Below, in pieces: positions 45,514-54,455 of a DNA stretch of 64,000 bases (position 1 is its first letter; each line of letters opens with the position of its first letter). The position numbers and the translations under genes were made by a program. Source of the DNA: Pleurocapsa minor HA4230-MV1 (GTDB lineage: Bacteria > Cyanobacteriota > Cyanobacteriia > Cyanobacteriales > Xenococcaceae); contig JAHHHZ010000011.1 in NCBI GenBank assembly GCA_019359095.1, positions 1-64,000 on the forward strand, given 5' to 3'. Under the pieces are notes generated by a model. It was not told where the DNA came from. It did no database searches and was given only the letters and a program-made list of their open reading frames with translations.

Positions 45514-45539
45514 CAGTAGATGGGTCGCCCCATCTACTG
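45514..45539 (-). ncRNA. Group II intron domain VI hairpin
   Basis: An 11-bp perfect stem (CAGTAGATGGG / CCCATCTACTG) is closed by GCGA. I see no unpaired branch-point adenosine in the 3' strand, which normally sits 7-8 bases from the intron end. Confidence 0.65.
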
Positions 45540-45545
45540 CTCTAC

Positions 45546-45580
45546 AAAACGGTACGTGAACCTTTCAATTCATACCGCTC
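45546..45580 (-). ncRNA. Group II intron domain V
   Basis: The 35-base hairpin has the AGC triad (GAGCGGTA), an inner stem with a GAAA tetraloop, a two-base CG bulge and the 3' strand TACCGTTTT. This is the catalytic core. Confidence 0.8.
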
Positions 45581-45626
45581 CTCAATAAAACAGCTGTTGT
45601 CATCAGTACGTCTCAGGCTTACGTGA

Positions 45627-47450
45627 TTAACATTCCTTCACCCCAATACCATCCTTCAATGAGGATAGATGTTTTGAAGGTTGTCTTTCGTTTGAGCCGT
45701 CTATTTTTGACTTTTTATCATGGCAATGTCGATGTAGCAATTGAAGATTGTTGTAATAATCCGTTCCACCCTTCGATTTTGGGATTATATGGTCTTTTTC
45801 AATTACATCTTCGTTTAGGAATGTTAAACCGCACCAATTACATTTTCCTTTTTGGATTTTAAGTAATTTGGCTTTGCTTAGTGGCATGAGTGGGTTTCTT
45901 CCCATGCGAGAACTCCAATAAACTAGATTTCCGTCAAATGGGCTAGCTTCACCCTTGACAATTATGTGACGGGTAATCTTCGTATCCTTGTGAAAACGAA
46001 GCCTATCGTTAATTATTCCGTCTTTTGTCGTGGCGAATATCCAGTCTTTATTACTAAATATGTTCTCTTTATTGTTGTAAATAGACTCGCTTTGGAAATA
46101 TTTGCTTTTAAGCCATTTCTTTCCTTTGTTTCTATGTCTCTTTACAGCCCATTTCCAGAGTTTAAATATAGTCAATGCGTCTAATTTCTCAAACGTTATA
46201 CTACTCACGACTTTTGAATAATAGTTGCACCACCCCCTAATTATGGGGTTGAGTATTCCTATTAGTCTTTCTTGCTTAAGTGATTTACCAGAATTGATAA
46301 TATCTGCAAGTTTTTCGTAATGTGTTTTTATACTCTTTTTGCTGGGTTTAATAAGAGTTTTAAATCCTAGCAATTTACCATTTGGATTTTTTCCACTTAG
46401 ATACTTACCGACTTTGTACTGTCGAACGTTAAATCCGAGAAAATCAAAACCAGCTTTTTCTTTACCTACATTATGTAGGGTGTGAGTTAACCTAGTTTTG
46501 CTAGGCTTTAGTTCTAGTCCTATGTCTTTTAACCATTCAGAGATAATTTCTCTGCAACTTTGAACAACAGAATGGTCTTCGTGAAGGATTACGAAGTCAT
46601 CCGCATAGCGAATTAGGGATAAAGAAGATCTTTTGTCCCTTTTACCTACTTGTTTTCCCCGATAATCTTTTATATCTAGAGTTTCGGCATATTTCTTTAT
46701 GCGCTCTTCCATTCCATGTAAGGCAATATTAGCTAAAAGTGGGCTAATAACTCCACCTTGCGGTGTACCTTCAGTTGTTTCAGAAAATTTGAAGTCCTGC
46801 CATATTCCAGCTTTTAGCCAAGCTCGTATTTGTCTACGTAAGGAAGGGTAGGTATTTAGTTTTTGTAACAATTTCTGATGGTCGATTTTATCAAAGCATT
46901 GGCTAATATCCGCATCTAAAACAAATTTTGATTTTTGCTTGATTGCGAGAAAAATTGCTCTGATAGCATCTTGACATGACCGTCCAGGTCTGAAACCATA
47001 TGAGTTTGGTTCAAACTTTGCCTCCCATTCTGGTTCTAATGCCATTTTTGTGAGGCATTGCACTGCTCGGTCGTACATTATAGGTATTCCCAAAGGTCTT
47101 TTCTCGTCCTTCCCTGGTTTGGGTATGAGTACCCTCCTTACAGGAGACGCTTTGGTTCTCAAGGTGATTTTATCAACCAGTTTAAATCGGTCTTTTGGGG
47201 ATAGGTTTTTAACCCCGTCCACACCTGCCGTTTTGGAACCTTGGTTATCTTGTGTTACCTTTCGTACCGAGATGAGTTTTGCACATCTGGATTTTAGTAG
47301 TAGTTTTTGGAGTCGTCTAACATTCTTGACATCACCACGTTTTGACGCTTGATAGATACGCTTTTGAAGCTTGTACAGTACCTTCTCGAATTTCTTCCAG
47401 GGGAGGTCTGCCCATTCATACTCTTGCTGAATATATTCAACGTTGTCCAT
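45627..47450 (-). CDS. ltrA: Group II intron reverse transcriptase/maturase with HNH endonuclease
   Basis: A multifunctional intron-encoded protein that helps splicing and carries out retrohoming. It has RT fingers and palm with SYGFRPGRSCQDAIRAIF, DADISQCFDKI, GTPQGGVISPLLANIALHGM and the catalytic YADD (SLIRYADDFVIL). Then come the maturase domain X region (GFNVRQYK ... IIRGWCNYYSKV) and a C-terminal HNH/En domain with zinc cysteines (CNWCGLTFL, DHIIPKSKGGTDYYNNLQLL, HRHCHDKK). All domains are complete, so the intron may still be mobile. Length 607 is normal for a cyanobacterial CL-type intron. Confidence 0.95.
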   Translation of the reverse strand: MDNVEYIQQEYEWADLPWKKFEKVLYKLQKRIYQASKRGDVKNVRRLQKLLLKSRCAKLISVRKVTQDNQGSKTAGVDGVKNLSPKDRFKLVDKITLRTKASPVRRVLIPKPGKDEKRPLGIPIMYDRAVQCLTKMALEPEWEAKFEPNSYGFRPGRSCQDAIRAIFLAIKQKSKFVLDADISQCFDKIDHQKLLQKLNTYPSLRRQIRAWLKAGIWQDFKFSETTEGTPQGGVISPLLANIALHGMEERIKKYAETLDIKDYRGKQVGKRDKRSSLSLIRYADDFVILHEDHSVVQSCREIISEWLKDIGLELKPSKTRLTHTLHNVGKEKAGFDFLGFNVRQYKVGKYLSGKNPNGKLLGFKTLIKPSKKSIKTHYEKLADIINSGKSLKQERLIGILNPIIRGWCNYYSKVVSSITFEKLDALTIFKLWKWAVKRHRNKGKKWLKSKYFQSESIYNNKENIFSNKDWIFATTKDGIINDRLRFHKDTKITRHIIVKGEASPFDGNLVYWSSRMGRNPLMPLSKAKLLKIQKGKCNWCGLTFLNEDVIEKDHIIPKSKGGTDYYNNLQLLHRHCHDKKSKIDGSNERQPSKHLSSLKDGIGVKEC

Positions 47451-48197
47451 GACTTTTGTACTTTTACTTGAGTCTCTATCTTCTGTTTTACCGTGAGTCT
47501 GTCTGCATATACCCTATATTACATAGGGTCATTGGCTTCTGACTCTATCTTTATCAATCATTCCCTAGTCCATGGACTAGATGTTACATCTTGGTTGATT
47601 ACTCAAGCTTTCGACCTTTTACTTGAGAAGAATGATTGATTTATTTCGTTCCACATACCATTGGTTTGCTCTTTTAGGTGGGAATCTATTTGCCCGTTAT
47701 AGGTAACGCAAAGCTCTCATCATAAACAGGAGCTTACCTGTTAAAAAACGCATATAGCGGTTCTTTATGCCTTTTTAGGACTCCCAGCGCATTAAGCCTT
47801 TTCGCTGGTTTCCCATTAGGACAATTCAGTCGATTCCTTAGACCTTGTTCACCTTGAGAGCTTGCAGACGTTAAACCACATTAGGCTAGTAGTTTAAATC
47901 CGTCGTCCCCCTGCTTTACAGATTGATGACCAGTCGCTACCGTAAGGGTTTTGCTTTCATTTTGCGTCTAAATGGTTGGGCTTGTATAATTTAAGTAAAA
48001 GAATAAGATATTCTTATTACCCCTACTGTCTTTGCTGGATTAGCTCGGCAGGGTTAACTCACCAACATGGTTATGTAGTTGTCACTTCTAAGAGGATTAA
48101 AGTGCTACCTCAACCCAATATGGGTTACTCTTAGAATTGCTCTCAATCCTCCATATTGATATTCACCAATATAGTTTCTGAGAAACGAATCGCACTT

Positions 48198-48539
48198 ATG
48201 TTTGGAAAGTCGCCCCGTGAACCTCAAAAGCCTACTATGTCTGATTTAAAAGACATTAAACTGTCACCGCCTACTACAGTTAATTTAACTTCTCCTCAAG
48301 ATACTTTGTTGCAGACGGAAGAAATTACCGAAGACAAAGAACTTGTTTCCACAGTAGAAAAAATTAGTCGGATTGTCTCACCTTACTTTATTGCGATCGT
48401 TGGTTTGGCTCTTTATGAAAATAATTTTCTGATTGGTACAATCTTAATCGTCGTTGGGATACTTTCCTTGCTTAAAGTTTCTACTAATGATGTGGGAAAC
48501 TTTTTAGAATGGCTGAAAAATTTTTTAGGTTTGAAATAA
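48198..48539 (+). CDS. Small membrane protein of unknown function
   Basis: From the ATG at 48,198 the protein has 113 residues: a polar Pro/Lys/Thr N-terminal half (MFGKSPREPQKPTMSDLKDI), two close hydrophobic segments (about 66-76 and 78-92: YFIAIVGLALYENN, LIGTILIVVGILSLL), and an amphipathic end (FLEWLKNFLGLK). No domain recognised. The intron ends 2 bases upstream, so its original ribosome-binding site and promoter are now on the far side of the intron. Extending the frame upstream into the intron is artefactual. Confidence 0.6.
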   Translation: MFGKSPREPQKPTMSDLKDIKLSPPTTVNLTSPQDTLLQTEEITEDKELVSTVEKISRIVSPYFIAIVGLALYENNFLIGTILIVVGILSLLKVSTNDVGNFLEWLKNFLGLK

Positions 48540-48630
48540 TTGGTTATGAGGTGACCATGATCTCAAGCCAATGTTGTTTTGTTAAGAACTGTCATTTGAA
48601 ACTTGGGGAATCAGGGAAATAGGACAATAA

Positions 48631-48702
48631 TTATCTTCCTATTTCCTACCTCCTACCTCCTACCTCCTACCTCGTACCTCGTACCTGCTACTTCCTATTT
48701 CT
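48631..48702. repeat. Heptamer tandem repeat (CCTACCT)
   Basis: About ten units of CCTACCT / CCTCGTA / CCTATTT form a pyrimidine-rich array between the small membrane gene and the convergent YbhN-like gene. Confidence 0.75.
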
Positions 48703-49619
48703 TACTTCCCAGTCTTTCCTCGAAAACAAACTAAAGCCGCGATCGCTTCTGCCAAAATACTAATTAGACGATAAAGTGCCACGGCAGCGATTTCGCTGGG
48801 AAATTGAGTATCATCTAGCAGTCCAAAGGCAGTAACTTCAAATATTCCTAGTCCTCCTGGTGCGCCTGGAACGATTAAACCCAGCAGCCAGGCAAAGCTA
48901 AAAGAGGTGAATAATTGAGGAATCTGCTGCCAGGTGACAGTTTGCAATGCCACAAAAGTCAGAATAAAGCCGATGGCGCGCAAAATCACAAATCCCATTT
49001 CTCCCAAAAAAGGTGCTAGGGGATATTTAGTTAATTTAATTGCCTCAGCTGCGGTAGCATCAGCTTGATTTTTGCGGTGACTTAAACGATGTAAGAGAAA
49101 ATTGAGAATCCGAGGCTGGATGCCAATCAAGATTGCCACTAAACCAGCTAGCTGTAGCCAGTAACCCTCAAAGCTAATTGTCTCAACCAAAGTACTGCTA
49201 ACTAAGCCAATCAGTAACGCTGCTGCTGCCATTAATAATGGCTCTAACAACACACTAAGAGTTGCTGCACCTCTAGAGCCACCTTTTTTGCCTACGGCGC
49301 TAATTCTGCCGTAAAAGTGCCAAATGTTGCCAGGAGAGTATTTAGCGATATTGGTGACCAGATAAATTCTGATCCCTTCTTTTACTCCTAATGGTTGCTT
49401 AAAGATGGCTAGAATCCAAGTCCAGACCCAACCAGACCAAACATGAGCAATGATCGTTGTGAGAGTGGCGATCGCCAAAATTAACCAATCATGGGCATCA
49501 ATCCGAATTGCGGCGACTTCAACCAGGCGATCTTTTACGGTTGCAACCAGAAAGAATAAAACTCCTCCCAAAATAAACCACCGTAGATAAGGCTTAATCT
49601 GAGCAAGTGTTTCTTTCAT
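48702..49619 (-). CDS. YbhN/UPF0104 (LPG synthase TM domain-like) membrane protein
   Basis: The protein has seven to eight membrane segments and the family motifs LVTNIAKYSPGNIWHFYGRI, SVLLEPLLMAAAALLIG and the late WLLGLIVPGAPGGLGIFEVT. This is the flippase-like transmembrane part shared with MprF, without the catalytic C-terminal domain. Possible roles are lipid or lipid-linked sugar translocation. It starts 10 bases after the kinase stop and is cotranscribed with it. Confidence 0.85.
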   Translation of the reverse strand: MKETLAQIKPYLRWFILGGVLFFLVATVKDRLVEVAAIRIDAHDWLILAIATLTTIIAHVWSGWVWTWILAIFKQPLGVKEGIRIYLVTNIAKYSPGNIWHFYGRISAVGKKGGSRGAATLSVLLEPLLMAAAALLIGLVSSTLVETISFEGYWLQLAGLVAILIGIQPRILNFLLHRLSHRKNQADATAAEAIKLTKYPLAPFLGEMGFVILRAIGFILTFVALQTVTWQQIPQLFTSFSFAWLLGLIVPGAPGGLGIFEVTAFGLLDDTQFPSEIAAVALYRLISILAEAIAALVCFRGKTGK

Positions 49620-49629
49620 TCACTGTTAA

Positions 49630-52200
49630 CTAAATACCCAACTTAGACTCAATTCTGGCCAAAGAACTAGTTGCTGCTTCCCAATCTGGCTTTAACTCTA
49701 CTGCTTTTTGATAGTATTCTCTGGCAACTTCATACTGCATGAGATATTCAGCAACAGAACCCTTGCCATACCAGGCTTCGTAGTAGTCGGGGTTAATTTC
49801 TATTGCTTGATTATAAGAATTTGCTGCTTGATCGTATAATCCACTCGCTTTTTGCGTATTACCCAACCCAATTAAAGCAGGTAAGTATTCGGGTTTAATT
49901 GCCAAAGCTTCATTGTAAGCCTCGATCGCCTGTTGATATCTTTTTTGTTGATAGTATACTTTCCCCAAGTTATTCCAAGGTACAAAACTGCGATTAGGAT
50001 CGAGCTCGATCGCCTTGTTAAAATCGGCGATGGCACGATCGTACTCCTTCATTCCAGTGTAAGCCTCACCGCGATTATTCCACAGCCAGATATTTTCTGG
50101 AGCAATTTTAATTGATTGGTCGTAAGCAGCGATCGCTTCATCATATTTTTTCAGGCTATAGAGGGTTAACGCTTTACAGTTCCAAAGCTGAGGACTTTGA
50201 TAGCGTTTTAAAGCGGTGCTACAGGTTTGCAAAGCTCCTTGATAGTCATTTAGTTGTCTTTGAGCCTTCGCTTTCTTCAGCCATACCTGCTCAAAGTTTC
50301 TCACCTGTCCTCTGGTATTGGCTAATTTTTTTAGTCCATTTTCATAGTAATTAATGGCTTCTTGGTACTGGTTCGACTCTAATTTAAGATCTGCCTTGTA
50401 AAATTCGAGAATTGCCACCCGCTGCGCCCATTGAGCCGCGCCAATCATAAGACCAAAGATGAGAACTGGCGCAATTAAAAGATATTTGTAGAAACCTTTA
50501 AACTTAGACTTGTGCTTGATTTTTTGGAGATCTTTGGCAACTCGATTGACAGATTGATATCGCTGACTTTGATCGAGACAAATCATTTTATCGAGAATTT
50601 TGGCAAAGTTAGGACTAATTCTAGCTTTACGATGCCATAAAACTTCACCAGTACGGGGGTTTTTCTCTAATTTTTGCGGTGCAGTTCCAGTTAAAACATA
50701 AATTGCCGTCATGCCCAAGGCATAGATATCACTAGCACTGGTTGCTCTATCGACAATTTGTTCTGGGGGAATATATCCCGCCTTAGTATTAGGAATTAAA
50801 TTAACTGCTTTGTTAACCAGACTAAAATCAACTAAAGTTATTTTACCGTTATCGCTGCGCTTAATCAGGCTAGAAGGTTGGATATTCCCGTGAATAATCT
50901 GCCGTCGATGAAATGGATTTAGAGCGGTGGCAGTACTAATTAGAATCTCAATTACTTCGGCTTCTGAGAGGATCAACTGATCTTCTACAGTTTGTGCTAG
51001 ATTCTTGCCCTCGATATATTCTTGAACGATAAAAATTTGTGATTCATCGACAAAATATTCAATTATCGCTGGAGTTCTTTGTTCTTTATCTACTGCCGAA
51101 AGATTATCGAACCCAGTCATAATTTCTTGGGTAATAGTTGACAAGGAGGCAACTTGTTGAGAATTTTGTGCTTTTAAGATTTCCAGATAGTAGCGATCGC
51201 TATTTTGAGCCAAACTTTTCGCCACATAGGAATTTACGTATTGACTACCTCCTAAGTATTTAACCATTTGGTATTTGCCACCAATGGTTTTACCGATCAT
51301 TTGCAACGGTTCTAGATCTTGTAGTATTTCGCTGGCGTTGTGATAACGTTGGGAAGCACTCTCTGCCGTCATCCGATTGATAATTTTGAGAAAAGCCTCA
51401 CTGATGGCGATCTTTTGATTCCAAGAGACTGTCCCATCGGGTTCAGCCATTTCCCATTCAGTAGGAGACTTAGCCGTCATACCAAAAATGACAGTTTTGC
51501 CTAAAGCATAAATATCGCTGCTGTAGATTGGTTTACCATTATTTTGTTCGGGAGGCATGTATCCAGGAGTGCCAATAATTTGAGTTTGCACTTGCTGTTT
51601 ACTAGAATCGAAAGCCATCGTGCCGATTTCTTTAACTGCCCCAAAGTCGATGAGGATCATCCTGCCATCTGACTGGCGTCGAATCAAATTTGATGGCTTA
51701 ATATCACGGTGAATAATACCCTGTTGATGAACCGATTTAAGAATGCCTAAAATATCTACTAAAAAATCAATTGCTTGAGTTTCATTGAGCATTTGGCGAT
51801 GAACTTCTTGCTCAAACTCTTCTCCTTCAATAAACTCCAAAACTAGATAAAATTGCTGGTTTTCTTCAAAATGACCGATAAATTCAGGAATTTGCGGATG
51901 TTTACCTAGCCATTGCAGCACCATTGCTTCTGTTGCCAAGCGTTCTTTCGCACTAGCCCAAACTGAAGGACTATTAAATTTTGGCTGTAATTGTTTAACG
52001 GCACATTTTGCCTGTCCAGACTGCCGATCTGATGCTAAATAAGTTGTCGCAAACCCACCGCTACCAAGTTCTCGAATAATATCAAATCTTTGATTTAATA
52101 AATCTCCTGTCTTGAGTGCCTTGTAGCCATACTCAGTAGAATATTCAGCAGAAGAGTTTTGGGACTGGGAAATAGGAATAGTAAAGTCTGAGTCTGACAT
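49630..52200 (-). CDS. Ser/Thr kinase with tandem active kinase and pseudokinase plus TPRs
   Basis: Residues 40-300 are an active Hanks-type kinase: glycine loop GSGGFATTY, K69, HRD at 164-166 with IKPSN, DFG at 185-187, APE-equivalent PPE. Residues 308-560 repeat the fold but are degenerate: glycine loop LGGSQYVN, HGN in place of HRD at 437-439, DFS in place of DFG at 458-460. This second domain is probably a pseudokinase. A membrane helix follows (about 572-592), then about six TPRs (597-850) on the far side. The kinases are cytosolic and the TPRs would be periplasmic if the single helix is used. The regulatory link is unknown. Confidence 0.9.
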   Translation of the reverse strand: MSDSDFTIPISQSQNSSAEYSTEYGYKALKTGDLLNQRFDIIRELGSGGFATTYLASDRQSGQAKCAVKQLQPKFNSPSVWASAKERLATEAMVLQWLGKHPQIPEFIGHFEENQQFYLVLEFIEGEEFEQEVHRQMLNETQAIDFLVDILGILKSVHQQGIIHRDIKPSNLIRRQSDGRMILIDFGAVKEIGTMAFDSSKQQVQTQIIGTPGYMPPEQNNGKPIYSSDIYALGKTVIFGMTAKSPTEWEMAEPDGTVSWNQKIAISEAFLKIINRMTAESASQRYHNASEILQDLEPLQMIGKTIGGKYQMVKYLGGSQYVNSYVAKSLAQNSDRYYLEILKAQNSQQVASLSTITQEIMTGFDNLSAVDKEQRTPAIIEYFVDESQIFIVQEYIEGKNLAQTVEDQLILSEAEVIEILISTATALNPFHRRQIIHGNIQPSSLIKRSDNGKITLVDFSLVNKAVNLIPNTKAGYIPPEQIVDRATSASDIYALGMTAIYVLTGTAPQKLEKNPRTGEVLWHRKARISPNFAKILDKMICLDQSQRYQSVNRVAKDLQKIKHKSKFKGFYKYLLIAPVLIFGLMIGAAQWAQRVAILEFYKADLKLESNQYQEAINYYENGLKKLANTRGQVRNFEQVWLKKAKAQRQLNDYQGALQTCSTALKRYQSPQLWNCKALTLYSLKKYDEAIAAYDQSIKIAPENIWLWNNRGEAYTGMKEYDRAIADFNKAIELDPNRSFVPWNNLGKVYYQQKRYQQAIEAYNEALAIKPEYLPALIGLGNTQKASGLYDQAANSYNQAIEINPDYYEAWYGKGSVAEYLMQYEVAREYYQKAVELKPDWEAATSSLARIESKLGI

Positions 52201-52482
52201 GACATATCTGGACGCAAGATTTCTAAATTTTAGCGAACATTGGTTAAAAGATTAAACGAATTTCAATTACTGCTAACGGTAGCATAAATAAAGAAAATCT
52301 CTTGATTAGTCTAAGAGTTTTGTAGTTTTTAAAGACAAATATTTATATATAACTACGAGCAAGCTTCAGACTAAAATTGTATCTCAGAAGATTCTAATTC
52401 ACGCTAAAATCTTATTTTGAACCAAAATAAAAATTAACTTTAACTTTAATCAGAGCTAAATTCTGCTTTAACACTTTATTTT

Positions 52483-52662
52483 ATGAGCTTTCTTCGACAA
52501 TACGTAGCCCCCTTGATGGTGCTTTTAATTTTCTTAATAGCTTTATTTGCTGTAAGTATCCGCATTTTTCTGCCTTCAGATATGGCTGCTCCTGCGCCAA
52601 TTTCTCAGCTGGATTTGCAGCTGAACACTGCTCAAAACGCTGTAGATAACTTCTGGACTTAG
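52483..52662 (+). CDS. 59-residue single-span membrane protein
   Basis: The frame MSFLRQYVAPLMVLLIFLIA and on encodes one membrane helix (about 10-28), then a short tail with PSDMAAPAPISQLDLQLNTA. The pattern is that of a small cyanobacterial conserved protein, which I recognise only as a family of unknown function. It is divergent from the kinase gene by 282 bases. Confidence 0.6.
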   Translation: MSFLRQYVAPLMVLLIFLIALFAVSIRIFLPSDMAAPAPISQLDLQLNTAQNAVDNFWT

Positions 52663-52842
52663 CACTATCAATCAGACTATTCAGACTGCAAACTGATTAA
52701 CCTACGTCAGTGCAAATAAAAGATAGCATCAAATCATCGAACAGCAATGTGTCAAGTAAATTTGGTTGAAGATGTCTTAAAAATTGTAAGTTATCTTTTA
52801 CAAAAATTAATTTAATTACTCTGACTAATTTTTATTGCTGTA

Positions 52843-54243
52843 ATGAGCCAAAAAAAAGAAAATATAATTTTACTGTTGTCGCTTTTGATTACAACTGGCG
52901 TAATCTCTGCGGGTTTGTGGTGGTTATTTAGCCAAAGACAGACTCCAAATATTGCCGACGGCAATCCAGCAAAAATTGCTGAGACTAATGCTGTTGCTAA
53001 TGAACCCAGCACGGGAGGTAAAATTCTGTTTCAGCGAGAGCTTAATCCAGAAAAACAAGCTGCGGCTAAAGCGATCGCCGAAGAGAATTATCCAGAAGCT
53101 GAATCTTTATTCCAGCAGTCGTTAAATAAGCAGCAAAACGATCCTGAAGCTTTAATTTATCTAAACAATGCTCGGATTGGCAATAGTCAAGCCTATAGTA
53201 TTGCTGTCCCCGTACCTATCGGCACTGAAGAGACATCCGCTAAGGAAATTCTGCGGGGTGTGGCTCAAGCACAATCAGAAATCAATCAGCAAGGAGGGAT
53301 TAATAATATTCCCCTCAAGGTGTTAATTGTCAATGATAATAACGATCCTCAAACTGCCGAGCAAGTAGCCCAGGAATTAGTTAAGAACAAGGATATCTTA
53401 GGAGTAGTGGGGCATTTTTCCAGTGGGGTGACTTTAGCTACGGCACCAATCTATGAGCAAAATAAATTAGTAGCAATTTCCCCCAGTAGCACCTCGATCG
53501 CTATCTCTGATGCAGGGGAGTATATTTTTCGTACCGTACCGAGCGATCGCTTTACCAGTAGTGCTTTAGCTAAATATTTTTTAGATCGGCTGAAGCTGCG
53601 TGAGGCGGTCATTATTTATAATTCTCAAAGTGCCTACAGCAGATCTCTCCAGGAAACTTTTACGACGGATATTGTTAGTAATGGGGGAGAAGTGGTGATG
53701 GAGGTAGATCTTTCAGAGAACAATTTTAATCCAGCCCAAACTCTCAAAACAGCCCAAGATCGCAAGGCAGATGCACTAGTTTTGCTTAATGATTCGACAA
53801 TTGTAGACAAAGCTTACTTGTTGATGCAGTTAAATAACCGCAACTTGCCACTACTGGGAGGAGACAGCCTTTATAAACCCCAAACTTTAGAGATTGTGGG
53901 GGAGAAAGCTCAAGGCTTAGTTCTAGGCGTACCTTGGCACGCTTTAGGTAGCGCTAATCCTCAATTTTCTGCTGCTGCGCGGAGTCTTTGGGGAGGAGAT
54001 GTCAACTGGCGTACTGCCATGGCTTATGATGCCACCCAAGCTTTAATAGAGGCTTTAGCTAAAAATCCCAGCCGTTCGGGCATCCAAGCAACTCTTTCAG
54101 AGTCAGGCTTTAATGCATCAGGAGCATCAGGAAGCATCAAATTTCTCAAATCAGGCGATCGCAATGCGGGGGTACAGTTAGTGGAAGTACAACCAGGCGC
54201 TCGCTCTTCTTATGGTTATGATTTTGTACCTTTGAAGCCATAG
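52843..54243 (+). CDS. Membrane-anchored TPR plus branched-chain-type substrate-binding protein (paralogue)
   Basis: An N-terminal helix (about 8-30) is followed by a TPR-like pair (AIAEENYPEAESLFQQSLNK, about 75-110) and a Peripla_BP_6 fold (AVPVPIGTEETSAKEILRGV, VVGHFSSGVTLATAPIYEQN, SPSSTSIAI, VLGVPWHALGSANPQF). Both the order and the wording of motifs match the protein at 23,154, for example WGGDVNWRTAMAYDATQ against WGGSVNWRTAMAYDATK. Like that copy, it has no ABC partners nearby, but it lies next to a TPR kinase, so a ligand sensor is possible. Confidence 0.8.
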   Translation: MSQKKENIILLLSLLITTGVISAGLWWLFSQRQTPNIADGNPAKIAETNAVANEPSTGGKILFQRELNPEKQAAAKAIAEENYPEAESLFQQSLNKQQNDPEALIYLNNARIGNSQAYSIAVPVPIGTEETSAKEILRGVAQAQSEINQQGGINNIPLKVLIVNDNNDPQTAEQVAQELVKNKDILGVVGHFSSGVTLATAPIYEQNKLVAISPSSTSIAISDAGEYIFRTVPSDRFTSSALAKYFLDRLKLREAVIIYNSQSAYSRSLQETFTTDIVSNGGEVVMEVDLSENNFNPAQTLKTAQDRKADALVLLNDSTIVDKAYLLMQLNNRNLPLLGGDSLYKPQTLEIVGEKAQGLVLGVPWHALGSANPQFSAAARSLWGGDVNWRTAMAYDATQALIEALAKNPSRSGIQATLSESGFNASGASGSIKFLKSGDRNAGVQLVEVQPGARSSYGYDFVPLKP

Positions 54244-54260
54244 TTGCAATTGATCAAAGT

Positions 54261-54288
54261 AATGGGTAATGGGTAATGGGTAATGGGT
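54261..54288. repeat. Heptamer tandem repeat (AATGGGT)4
   Basis: Four perfect AATGGGT units lie after the binding-protein gene. The same unit forms the arrays at 60,631-60,727 and, as its complement, the one inside cobN. Confidence 0.85.
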
Positions 54289-54455
54289 TCTATCCAACTA
54301 AAATTCGCTTTAAACTCAGGACTTTTTTATATTCATACATCAAAAGTTAGTTTCCGATCAGTTAGTTAAGATTGGGGTATTGATTGTCTGATTAAGTAAT
54401 GATTAATACCATATCTTCCAAGAACGGTGATTCGGCGGGTACTTGGTCGAAAACA

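Larger units (their letters stand above)
45512..48195 (-). mobile_element. Group II intron (ORF in domain IV)
   Basis: The minus strand runs from GTGCG (48,195 down to 48,191), the conserved 5' end, to an AC 3' end at 45,512: 2,684 bases. Domain V is visible at 45,546-45,580 (GAGCGGTA ... GAAA loop ... CG bulge ... TACCGTTTT) and domain VI at 45,514-45,539. The reverse transcriptase reads from within domain IV. Boundaries rest on these motifs and are good to a few bases. The intron is antisense to the flanking small gene and is inserted just before its start codon. Confidence 0.85.

Noticed and set aside
45623-45862. Plus-strand frame inside the intron
   Set aside because: It is the antisense shadow of the HNH end of the reverse transcriptase gene.
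48156-48197. Upstream extension of the small membrane-protein gene
   Set aside because: These 42 bases overlap the group II intron end; the true start is the ATG at 48,198.
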